Assembly: GCA_013407085.1 (NCBI GenBank)
Contig: JACCGJ010000671.1
Coordinates: 1-64,000, forward strand
Reading direction: 5' to 3'
Source: Atriophallophorus winterbourni
Lineage: Eukaryota; Platyhelminthes; Trematoda; Plagiorchiida; Microphallidae
DNA length: 64,000 nucleotides
Shown one piece after another: positions 32,886 through 53,850 of this stretch (position 1 is its first letter; each line of letters starts with the position of its first letter). Below the pieces are notes generated by a model. That model made no database searches and had not been told where the DNA came from. It worked only from the letters and a program-made list of their open reading frames with translations. Both the position numbers and the translations under genes were made by a program.

Positions 32886-33558
32886 GTTGGCCTCCGTCGG
32901 TCGATGTCGACCATGGATGTACATCACATCGCATGAATTTCATGTTTTGCAACTTTTTGAATGACTAAACAGTCGGGAGGAACAATCTCTCCCGCAGCGC
33001 TTGCAACGATAGTCAGAACTCTGTTGTATTGCATCAGTTGCACGCCGGCGGCGTGATCTGCGTTCAGCAGCTAGGAGCTGTATTTGTTCCTCCCCGGTTT
33101 GCAGTCGACGCTTTACACAATGCCTTCCAAAAGTGAGCGGTCAAGAGCAAGTTTTCTTCCCAGCTTGCGGGTTCAATGTCAAGAGCTTTCATATCTCTTT
33201 TGCAAACATCTTTGTACCGCAAGTGCGGTCTGCCCCAATGGTCGACTTCCTAATTGCAACTCACCGTAGTAGTAGATCTTTCGGAATACGACCATTTTCC
33301 ATTCTATAGACATGACCAAGCCACCGCAGGCGGCGCTGACGTAATAGGGTGAACATGCTCTGTAGACCAGCTTTTGAAAGCACTTCAGCCTTAGTCACTC
33401 TGTCCATCCACGATATGTTCAAGATACGACGGATGCTTCGTAGATGGAAAGCATTCAGCTTCCTTTCGTGTCTTGCGTGGGTGGCCCAGGTTTCACTGCA
33501 GTATAGTAAAGCATTTAGTATGCACGTGCTGTATACCATCGGATACAGAATTCAATTA
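32886..33558 (-). mobile_element. 3' end of an RTE-like LINE (subfamily 2), third copy
   Basis: The minus-strand frame 33539-33261 reads [40 protein letters not shown] and [20 protein letters not shown]. The 3' UTR ends near 32886 with GTCGACATCGACCGACGGAG, as in the TOP1 intron 5 copies. Frameshifts occur below 33260. Confidence 0.75.
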
Positions 33559-33599
33559 TCCGTAATAGAATCTTTGGCAGCGACGTAGGCACCGGACGG

Positions 33600-33905
33600 A
33601 AATGATAACGTGCATAGACTTCGCTGGTTAGGCCAGGTAGTGCGAATGGGAAATCATCGTTTTCCTAACGCTGTTTTGTTCGTCACTCCTAGCTCGGAAT
33701 GTCATCGTTGTAGCGGTGGCCGGACTTTGGCTTGTCTCAGGCAGATAAAGGTTTTGACTGTTAAACTGGATGCGGTTGGTACTTTCCGGTTTGGGGTCCA
33801 AAAGATGAAAATTCACAGTGGCTTTTTTACGCTTAGCGATATGGCCCAAAATCGTATTCAGTGGCGGCCTTGTTGTAGACATCTTCTTGGATTGTTTAAT
33901 TAATT
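33600..33905 (+). pseudogene. RTE-like protein C-terminal fragment
   Basis: The frame reads HRLRWLGQVVRMGNHRFPN, then DAVGTFRFGVQK, LSDMAQNRIQWRPCCRHL. This is the extreme C-terminus expected for the RTE-type element at 43165-45729, which itself lacks this part. It is a separate short remnant. Confidence 0.65.
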
Positions 33906-33909
33906 TTGT

Positions 33910-34100
33910 CTGTTGTCAAGTGATGTGGCGAGGAAAGCTTGTTATGATGCGTCACAGTGAAAGCCGCAAGGAAGCTCTCATGGTGATGTCCCTCTACTCG
34001 TTCACAACAATTGGGTTCTGTTCCTACTTACACACTTTGTCGAGGATTCTGAGTCAGAAGCGAAACGTTAGCCAAAACCGCATCACAAACCTTCTTTAAT
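33910..34100 (+). repeat. Penelope-terminal-repeat-like fragment
   Basis: The stretch contains GAGTCAGAAGCGAAACGTTAGCC (34051-34073 region), matching the second half of the hammerhead in the PLE terminal repeat. The first core box has decayed to UGUCGAG. A related block (GTTGTCAAGTGGAATAGCG) is near 38068. Confidence 0.45.
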
Positions 34101-34802
34101 GTAAAATGCACGTTTTAAAGTATTGGAGCAGGTACTACACATCCTCGAATTTTTCTCTCGATATGAATAGAAATGACTTCGATTCAATAACCTCACTGTT
34201 TGAACCAGAACAATACAATATAAGGTTGATGAACATGCTTTCGTTCGTTCTCCAATAATTAGCCCATCTGTTACGGTACACACGTATATGTGGACGACTC
34301 ATTGAAATTTTTATTAATAATAAAAGTAGGGTAAAATTGGTTGACAGCATCAGGTAGACCGCAGCGAAAATCGGTGTGTAAGTTGCACCGAGGCAACTGA
34401 TCTTTACAGCTGCTTATCCAACGATTCTTGGTAGTGTCGATCACCAGAAAAGTGTCATGAATGTTGAAACCCATGATCAAAAAGTTACAGAGTTTCCTGT
34501 GCTCTTTGCCATACCGAAGTAATGACTAAAACAAGCATGACAAGTTACTGATAGTATATTTTTAGTAAAACAAATGAGGAAGGATAAATAGAGAAAAGTA
34601 AGAAAGACAAAGGTCAGCGAAAAATCCACCAGAGATTGCGGTACGTGGCACAATGTCATGAAGAAGTTCCTGGGTGCATCAGATTCAAACGTTCATCAGT
34701 GTGTTGCTTGAGACTAATCAATTCATCCTGGAAATGATAAAAATGAATTGTGAGTGACAAAAATTTCTGAAAACATACGTGGTATTAATTATATTTGTCC
34801 CA

Positions 34803-34920
34803 ACAATCAATTGGAATGTGTTTGGGACCGATCGTGTATTCATAATGCAAAGAAACTTGAGTGCAATCGATTAGAGCAGTTTTATGCTCTAACCGATTGC
34901 ACTCAAATTTCTTAGAAGTT
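34803..34920. repeat. Head-to-head Penelope terminal-repeat ends forming a palindrome
   Basis: Two 29-nt arms (34850-34878 and 34885-34913) are reverse complements with two mismatches and a 6-nt loop. Each arm carries the GAGTGCAATCG block of the PLE terminal repeat. The left arm continues outward with ATCGTGTATTCAT, also part of that repeat (compare 13986-14005). Confidence 0.7.
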
Positions 34921-35299
34921 ATATTTGGGCCCGTTCTTTTTCCACATTTTAAACTTTGGATTTCTTCATTTTACCTCGTCGCGAAGCATGTTGCATTAGT
35001 GTTACTTTATCTAGAATTAATTCCACAGACATAACTATAAAACCATGTGAAGTATCTACGGGACACGATATCCGGCAACCTTACTTGAACCCAACATGTA
35101 AATTCTCTACTTAATAGAACTCGTAGGCTTTCTTTTTACGTTGTTCGTCTATGTTCTCTCGGCGTTAAGTCTAAGCTACTTTTCGCTTCATATTCTGTAT
35201 TGTTCATCTGCTACAACATAGCTAAAGAGTTTAATCACTGGAAAAAGGATGTGTGATAGTCTAGTACTTCTCTGCTGCACAACTAACAACTTTTTATAC

Positions 35300-35540
35300 T
35301 GGTATGGTATGGTATGAAAGCACAAGACTGATCCAGGCAAAGTGCCGCACAGGCAGACTGCACGTGGGCGAAGATGCTGTCAGGTTGCCCAGGCCTAGAC
35401 AAATATGAGGAAGAAAAAAGAGCAGGAAATGGAAGTGAGACTCCAGCCTGTTTCAGCGTGCTGCTCACTACCACTGGCCAATCAATGTAGCACGGTGTTA
35501 GCCGCACAGCACAAAGTACTGCACGATTGCACATCCGTGC
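35300..35540 (-). repeat. SINE family 1 copy, near full length
   Basis: The plus strand starts with a TGGTA pentamer run, then TATGAAAGCACAAGACTGAT. It ends near GCACGATTGCACATCCGTGC. The pentamer run is the 3' tail read backwards. Confidence 0.75.
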
Positions 35541-35544
35541 TATA

Positions 35545-35700
35545 TTGACATGCCAATGATACTGAGCTGCATGCGGAAACAATGGAGTCACAATGCAATC
35601 TCTCCGTTCTTATATCTTTCTATGCCTGGGCAGCGTAACGTGTCATTAGCCCACGTGCGGACTCCGACTGTGGCATTTTGCCTGCATTGTGCTTCGCTCA
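35545..35700 (+). repeat. SINE family 1 fragment, inverted against its neighbour
   Basis: It begins CTGAGCTGCATGCGGAAAC and passes through TCTATGCCTGGGCAGCGTAA and TAGCCCACGTGCGGACTC. The pair forms an imperfect hairpin. Confidence 0.6.
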
Positions 35701-35959
35701 ATATTTACCTTTTATTTCTATACTATCTTTGCAGCTATACTACGCAACTCGTGAATATCATGCATGCATAAATGCTGAAAAATAAGAAATAAAAACTTGA
35801 AACTTGTTTGACTAAAACTACTTAGTGATATGAAAGAATTGGAGAGTTGTGGAAAAAATTCCGAACGATCTAGCTCACACACGCTTGACATTTAAACGGA
35901 ATAAAATAAAAAAGAGGGAAAACGAAGAAATATCAACCTTGATCATTAACAAAAAATAT

Positions 35960-36387
35960 GCAGATTCTTGGGAATTAGGGTACAAAGCGGCGTCCCCAGC
36001 ACCACTCGGCGTTTGCTCGAGTCAGCTTCTCTAGCCTTCGCACAACCAAGTGCGACCTGCAAGGCAGCAGGAAGTTGTCAGAAAGAGGTGGTGTGCACCA
36101 ACTAACCGTCTACGAGACTCTGCTCCAGATTTTTCCTCAGGTTTTCTCCCCGAAGCCTTTCCCGCCAGCGGGTATCTCACAAGGCAGCGGATGTTTAAAA
36201 TCAGGGTTTTCCTTTCCTTAGATGAAATGCCCTCACAGGTTAACGAGCTCCATCTGCCTGAAGCAAACTGGTTTCAAGCGCCAGTCACTCGCCCCCTTCT
36301 CCTGTTGGTAGAAGCAGTTCCGTCGCTCTCGGGGAGCCACTCATGCATGCCAGAAGCTGGAAAATGCCTTGGACCGGTCGTACAGTT
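35960..36387 (+). repeat. Long direct repeat, copy 1
   Basis: It starts AGATTCTTGGGAATTAGGGT and ends near GCCAGAAGCTGG. It matches 37344-37748 almost throughout, with small indels. It is GC-richer than its surroundings. The AAGGCAGCGGA motif also occurs in the 5' UTR of the RTE element near 45831, so it may be a LINE 5' UTR; this is a guess. Confidence 0.75.
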
Positions 36388-37343
36388 ATAATAACAAAAT
36401 CGACGTGTGTTACATAATTTAGTTATCAAAGTCAAGTTATCAAACAAAAACGGCGTGGCGGGGGTTTAAAAAAGACGAAACGACGTAGAACCATGGGAAG
36501 TGGAAGCACAGCCTTGCAACCACCGTCCCCATACCTAGTTCAGCATCACACTTGCCAGACGAATTTCGATATTTGAACACACATAGGCCATTAAATTAGT
36601 TGTGGCTCTTAAAGAGCAACATATTAGTTATTACCTTCCAGCCAAGAAGATCGGCGAGCCTCAAAACCGAATCATCCAAATTCCCTTGGACAAACACATC
36701 ACGTGAGTTGTTCGCTTGGCCCCAAAGAAACGGTCTTCGTCGGAATCCCGAAACCATAAAACGCATCAGGAATGCCAGAAAACCCTATTTGAAAAGTAAT
36801 GTTTGTGGAATACAGTGAAATGAGAAATAACAATGAGTAGCAGATGTATAGGAGGAGGAGGTCCATCAAGACGGAAACTATTATAAAACACGGTGAAGCA
36901 AACGAAGACATTTTTTGTACCGAAGCAACGAAAACATTGAAACATGTCCGAGCAACTTGACATAGCCTTACCAATAAAATTGGAATCCAAATTGAGTATC
37001 AACCAGAAAGATGCTTTCATATGTATGTCGGATAACAGCAATAACATCCGAAATGAACACATTTGGGTTTAACACTGTTTCGAAACATTTTTAGAAATAG
37101 CCACATTTGCTATCGCCACTCACATACGGCACTTTGCATGATCGCTATAGATATAGGGATTCTATACAAAATATTGCCAGAAACAGTCCAACAAAGTTAA
37201 TTTATACTACGCTCTCAGATTAGTAATGCATGGAGTGCACCAAATCAGTGTTAACGAAATTTAGTATGTTGCTGAGATGAGATGATTACTCTACTTTACT
37301 TTTATGCGACTATCTCCTCCTGAAGGATGAGTCGGCTTCAATG
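36388..37343. other. Spacer between the direct repeats
   Basis: No coding or repeat feature could be supported. Confidence 0.4.
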
Positions 37344-37748
37344 AAGATTCTTAGGAATTTGGGTACAAAGCGGCGTCCCCAGCACAACTCGGCGTTTGTT
37401 CGAGTCAGCTTCTCTAGCCTTTGCACAACCAAGTGCGACCTGCAAGGCAGCAGTGAGTTGCCAGAAAGAGGTGGTCTACCAGACTCTGTTCCAGGTTTTT
37501 CCTCAGGGTTTTCTCCCGAAGCCTTTCCCGCGATCGGGTATCCCACAAGGCAGCGGAGGTTTAAAATCAGGGTTTTCATTCCCTTAGATGAAATGCCCTC
37601 CCAGGCTAACGAGCTACATCTGCCCGAAGCAAACTGGTTTTCAGGCGCCAGTCACTCGCCCTCGCCCCTTCTCCTGTTGGTAGAAGCAGTTCCGCCGGGC
37701 TCGGGGAGCCACTCGTGCAGGCCAGAAGCTGGACTTGGTTGTCAGAGG
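37344..37748 (+). repeat. Long direct repeat, copy 2
   Basis: This is the second copy, offset about 1384 bp from copy 1. Open frames inside both copies are not conserved in frame, because of indels near 36110/37470, which argues against coding. Confidence 0.75.
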
Positions 37749-39286
37749 CTATTTGAGACGCATGCCATATAGGAGCATTTTATAAACAGTGGGAGCTTAT
37801 CCCCACTGCCACCCCGGCTATGACAACCTTTGGAGCGATTGCTATCATGGGTCACACGGAAGTTCAGTGCTGATTCCCAAGTCTGTCAGTAGCATAATGT
37901 GGGTAACCCGAGTAACAACCAACTTACGTACTAATTCACGATGCTAAGCTTTGCTCGTTTATAGATAAAATATCTAAGATGGACGAAATGAGGTTTACGA
38001 GTACGCACAAAACAACATTATAGAGTTTACTTAAACGTGTGTCAGCCAGTTCCGATCCCCGTAAGTTATGTTGTCAAGTGGAATAGCGAAGAAAGCCTGG
38101 TTTGATGCGTGGCGGTCAAATAATACACGTTTAACAGTTGAACAGCTGAGACTACGTACCACGCTATGGTGATATAATGTATGTGTGACTGAATAACAAT
38201 CTGCAGCTATTTCGATTCCAATCGAGCTAGATGGTCGGCGTGATTTGAGACAAGCTGAGTAATCCACCTGCACAGTATTAAAGTAGACGGACAAAGAATC
38301 GAACTATTAATAAATCCGTTCTTCCCATTTAGAACTTTAGGTACCAAATAGTACCAGAATTACTGAAAAGAGAATGTACTGTAATCGTTTGGTGGAATTT
38401 ATATTGCTCCCGATAGTCTTGCTACCATTCTCTGTTTCTCTTATTTGTCTAGGACACATAAACATGACAGTATATTACGAAAGTGATTGGTTTAGGAAAC
38501 ATGGTCCATTAAGGATTCGCTTGAAAATTCAATAAAACAATAGCATCAACATTACGCGAGTCGGCTAAGCCGACAAATCGTTGAATACCGGCAACGGGAC
38601 CTATTATAGGTCGAATAGAGATAACAGTGTAAAATATGCAAAAACCCCACCCCAGATTCCTATACATGACACACGCAAAATGTGATCAAGGTAGACCCAT
38701 TGGTCACAATCTACAAAGTGCATTAAACAACAGACCACTACAAACTATTCCTTGTGAATTAATAACCGTTGATTAAGCTTGCTTTTCATGTAACCTGTCA
38801 AATATATGACAGAGTGGATGTTTACCATGACGACACTGTAAATAAAATAGATACAACCAGCATTCGCATTACTGATTCACCTTGTGAATGGACGTTTTCA
38901 AGTGTTCGCGGTCCCTGCACTAAAGCTTTAAGATTGCGTGCACTATAAATTGAGGGCAAATAGCATGAACGTGGGATTGCAAAAGTTGTGAGCATTTCGC
39001 AAAGCCGAGTTTCCACAGATGTGATCGGATAAGGTAAATCGACTGAAAACTGATGGTTGTAATCTTGTTTAACGATGGTCAGAGAATATTATTCTGTTAA
39101 TCACACCACAACTTTATCAATGCTTTCATCCCTTCGTTTAATGATAACAAACAGTCAAAAACCAGAAATTAAGCGTATACCAAAAATATAAGAGCATTGC
39201 GAAAACAACCACTTTAATGTTCTTTTCATAGCATGAAACTATAAATGAAGTTCAAAACAAAAACCTCAATATATCATGAAGCTCAC
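37749..39286. other. Region downstream of the resolved sirtuin exons
   Basis: The missing C-terminal sirtuin exon or exons should lie here or further left. A minus-strand stretch from about 39050 to 38822 stays open, but no sirtuin similarity could be recognised in any frame. Confidence 0.4.
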
Positions 39287-50142
<10,856 letters not shown>

Positions 50143-50302
50143 CTGCAACAATGACCAAGTACGAGACATTCACCTTCTAGGTCAAAAGATTCGAGTCTAG
50201 GTCTGGAAGACCAATACATTTCAATGTACGAAAAACTAAATGGTGACTGCGAATAAGGATACGATCGTAAAACGTCCGACCTTCAGATTCAAACCCACCA
50301 CC

Positions 50303-50425
50303 TCAGTTCAGTTCAGTTCAGTTCAGTTTGCACAGGACTGTATGTGGATAACGGGCCAATCGAGCGTCCAGATTTTTTTCGGTGGTATGCCACAGAAGAG
50401 CGTCCACTACTTCAAACAATATCTT
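50303..50425 (-). repeat. SINE-like family 2 copy with (TTCAG)n tail
   Basis: The plus strand starts with four TTCAG repeats (50306-50328), then TTTGCACAGGACTGTATG, CCAATCGAGCGTCCAGATTT and the truncated 5' part. It lies just upstream of sirtuin exon 1 as resolved here. Confidence 0.6.
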
Positions 50426-50439
50426 CACAAATATCTTCT

Positions 50440-50600
50440 GGTATGAGAGTAATCTGGAATGCAACAGAAAAACTCCCCTCACCAATAGGTGAGGAGAATC
50501 ATTAGTGCGTTCCAAAGACAACATGAGGTTCATACCAACTATTCCCTTACGGATAAAAATCAGAAAATAATGAAGGCACACAGAGTCAAGTCCATTCTTG
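50440..50600 (-). mobile_element. CR1-like 3' UTR fragment with perfect hairpin
   Basis: The plus strand has TAATCTGGAATGCAACAGAA, then the hairpin CTCCCCTCACC-AATA-GGTGAGGAG at 50473-50494, then GCGTTCCAAAGACAACATGA. It is sandwiched between two SINE-like family 2 copies, as at 17500-17900. Confidence 0.6.
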
Positions 50601-51060
50601 CACAGTGGCTAACGAGCCAATCGAGCAGCCAGATTTTTTGGTGGTATGCCACAGAAGAGCGTCCAACACTTTATACAATTTCTTCACAAATTACTTCTGG
50701 TATTAGTTCAGTTCAGTTAAGTAGGAACAGGACAGTAAGTGACTGACAAACCGATCGAGCGTCCAGAATTTCTTTCGGTGGAAAGCTGTGGAGAAGCACC
50801 CACCACTGCCAAAGTGTCAATCCTTTTTCTCCGTGTGGAACCTGTGATGGTGGTAGGACTAGGAGAATGTAGTTGGGAGAGCACCGCGCTATAATCGATG
50901 CACTGCGGAAATGTAATTTTCTTTTTTCTCCGTTTTCAATCTCTGATGATCGCGGTGCCAGGCGATGTACGGGATAGTAATAGGACAGCAGCCCGCAATA
51001 ATAGATGCTGGAAAAAAGGCAGTTTCTCCTCACCAGCACGATGAGAGGTCAGCTGATGGA
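50585..51060 (-). repeat. Further SINE-like family 2 copies
   Basis: A partial copy (50600-50700: CCAATCGAGCAGCCAGATTTT, GAGCGTCCAACACTT) is followed by another with a short TTCAG tail at 50706-50718. That copy extends through CCGATCGAGCGTCCAGAATTT and GGTGAGGAG-like sequence to about 51060. Confidence 0.5.
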
Positions 51061-51204
51061 AAATCGAGAATAAGAAGATGCTTTAAAATTGCTACAATGA
51101 ATAGCGCGCAAAATGGAGGACAACCTAAGCATGGTGATCATGTGATGTAATCAGAGAATAACTTACCTCAATCAGAGAATAACTTACACCAAATCAGATA
51201 AATT

Positions 51205-53280
51205 AGAGTAATCCGGAATGCAACAGAAAACCTCTCTTCACCTATTGGCGAGGAGAGATATTACTGCGTTCCAAAGACAACTTGAGGATCATACCAACTA
51301 TTTAATTACGGATAAAAAATAAAAAAAGGCCACACAGAGTCGATTGCTTCCTTGAAACCCCATACCGATTAAAATTAAACAACTTCTTTGGAAAGAGGAT
51401 TCCAGTAGTTTACTACCCGTTCACTAAAATGGTAATCAGAAACATTAGACATGACATGTCTCTTGGCCACTTTTTATTGAGGGCCTCGAGTACCCACACT
51501 TGGTGCGAGAGCATACATTTTACTTGGATGAACAGTACTGAAACCTGTCATGAATTTGAAGTTTTTAATTAGGTCCACAAGTCGCCGTCTTTTTTCGGTG
51601 CGAAGAGATCTAGACTCATCAACCGTTCCTCATACGACCTGCCTGATTGACCATCAGTCGTAAAAGTAATGGCCACAGCTAATGGCTGAAAATCCTGAAG
51701 CTTGGCAATATCTTTTTCCAAATAACGTGACCATGCTTGAACGGAATACTCGAGCTGTGGTCTCACGACTGCTTTGTATGATGGTATGAAAACCTACGGT
51801 GACCTGCAGGATAAACTGATGGAAGGCCAAATAACTCGCTACTAGCGCATGGTGCAGTAGCCGCACATTGATCAGCCCATTTTGTTTCCGATAAAACCTC
51901 TAGACGAGAGTCACGAACTTGCGGCACCCCTATTCATATCAAGTATCCCATCTGGTCCAGGAACCTCTAAATTTTAAAGACTTTCGACACGCGTATCTTT
52001 TAGTGAAGTTAGCTGTTACATACTATGTAGCAGACCACTTGATGACCATTTCGACATCCTCAAGAAAATCCGGTTCAATCAGTTATCCGGTAAACTAGAT
52101 ATCATCCGCAAAAATATAGTAGGGACTCTTAAGCGACGCTGCGAAAAAAACGATGAAAATAAGTAAAATAAGCATTCGGAGTGATAAACCCTGCGGTACT
52201 CCACTGACAACTTTTACTTTCGAGAAATACATAATGCCTATCCTGACGAGAAAGTATCTATTGCTTTAGAAACCTATTATCCAGTTTCTCAAAGGACCAT
52301 CGATACCAATATAACCCAGTTTGTTTGCCAGCAATCTGTGGCCTAGCAAAAGTCCAAGTAAAAAACTTCAACTTGTTAGCCTCTATCTAGCCCCATGCTG
52401 AACTCCTTCAGAAACACCTGAGGTTTGTTAGGCACGACTTTACTTTAAGAAAGATATGCTGAGCAGATTTCTGCAATGAGCAATCAACTAGATGACGACA
52501 GATCCTATCCCAAAGTATGTTCATAATTTTACAAATGATGCTAGTAAGACTTACAGGTTTGTAATTACGAACTGAGGATCGACTACCACCTTTATGTATT
52601 GGAATCACATCAGCCAGATTCCAAATACTCGGAATGAATCCATGCTGCGAGGAAACGTTAAAACGACGACCCACAGGTTCTGCTAGTAATCGCGCCACGT
52701 TCTTTATTATTTGAGGGTGAATATCGTATGGGCCAGCAGAATTATTGGGGTAAGTTGCTGGAAGATCAAGTTCAACCTCATCATAAGTGGAGAATAACTC
52801 CTCCAGTAGAGCATCAACATCTGGCGTTTGATGACTGGCATCTTAAACGGATCTATTTGCCGATCAAGCCTCTGATCAGACTTGAAATGTTTGAGAAAGG
52901 CCTTTTGCTGAATCTCAGACTATTTGATGTCCGTTTTCATGCTAAATGTTGCCAATTCAATCGCTGGTTTTGACTTTGAATTGAGCATAACTATAGTAAC
53001 GCTTCTGGCCATGCGTTATTTTGCGGGTCAACCGTGATTCATAGTCATATTTTGCCTTACACCATTATTCCTTATCATTTTATACCTTGTCCAGCACCGT
53101 TGTCTGAGAATCTTTGTACGTTTTCCAGGCACTGTCTCGGATTCTAATCAACTTTCGCATCGCAGGTGTCCACAATTATGGCTTGTTGTGCCGCTCAACG
53201 TGCACAAACGGAGCAAACTTATCTATCAAGGTAGACAAACGGTGGTGCATAATTTCAGTTAGCAATTCTATAGTTTTTAG
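51205..53280 (-). mobile_element. CR1-like LINE remnant
   Basis: The 3' UTR with hairpin (51210-51310) is followed leftward-to-rightward on the minus strand by RT pieces. Near 51500-51600 is the C-terminal domain (a KDGDL stretch). Then come RPQLEYSVQAWSRYLEKDIAKLQ (51766-51690 region), catalytic-region debris near 52150-52200, and 52698-52408 with IPIHKGGSRSSVRNYKPVSL and IICKIM. The linker extends up to about 53280. Many stops are present. Confidence 0.65.
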
Positions 53281-53850
53281 CAATTTGTAATTTCATTTCC
53301 ATTTCAACTGTATTCGCATTCATAACGTAGCTTGTATAAATCAATATATATTACACAGTATACATTTCTGCGCGTCTTACTGTTCACATTTGTGCGCTGG
53401 TGCTGCATTGTTGCATGTTTGTGATTTAATATGTTTAACGGCAAAATTGACGTGTCGCCACATTTATCACGTTGGCGAATTAACATTGCCGATCAGCGTG
53501 ATGCATCAGAGTTTGAAGTTACAAATATGTTTGCGTGTGGATAATTGCATTGCCCATTAAATTTTCACTCGCAGAGAGTTAGTCCCTTTTTCCATTTATT
53601 TGGTAACATTTTTATGTTATATTTTTGCACTCATCCATTAGAAGTTCAATCGTTCAATATTTTCTTACGGCATAATGAGCTAGGAGCTTAAGCAAACCGT
53701 AAAGTAGATTGGTCGATGGGTCGAAAAAGCAAAGAAAAATGTTTGATTTGTCAAGGATTGGAGAGGTCCTGCACCACCAATGAATTTTTATGGCACTTGA
53801 GCAGGTTGGGTGTCAACACTGGAAAAATCATACCACCACATTCTCCGAAA
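53281..53850. other. Spacer between two LINE remnants
   Basis: No supported feature; the sequence is AT-rich. Confidence 0.4.

Noticed and set aside
36050..36391. 113-aa and (37341-37772) 143-aa reading frames as possible genes
   Set aside because: They lie in the two copies of a direct repeat, and indels change the frame between copies, so coding selection is unlikely.
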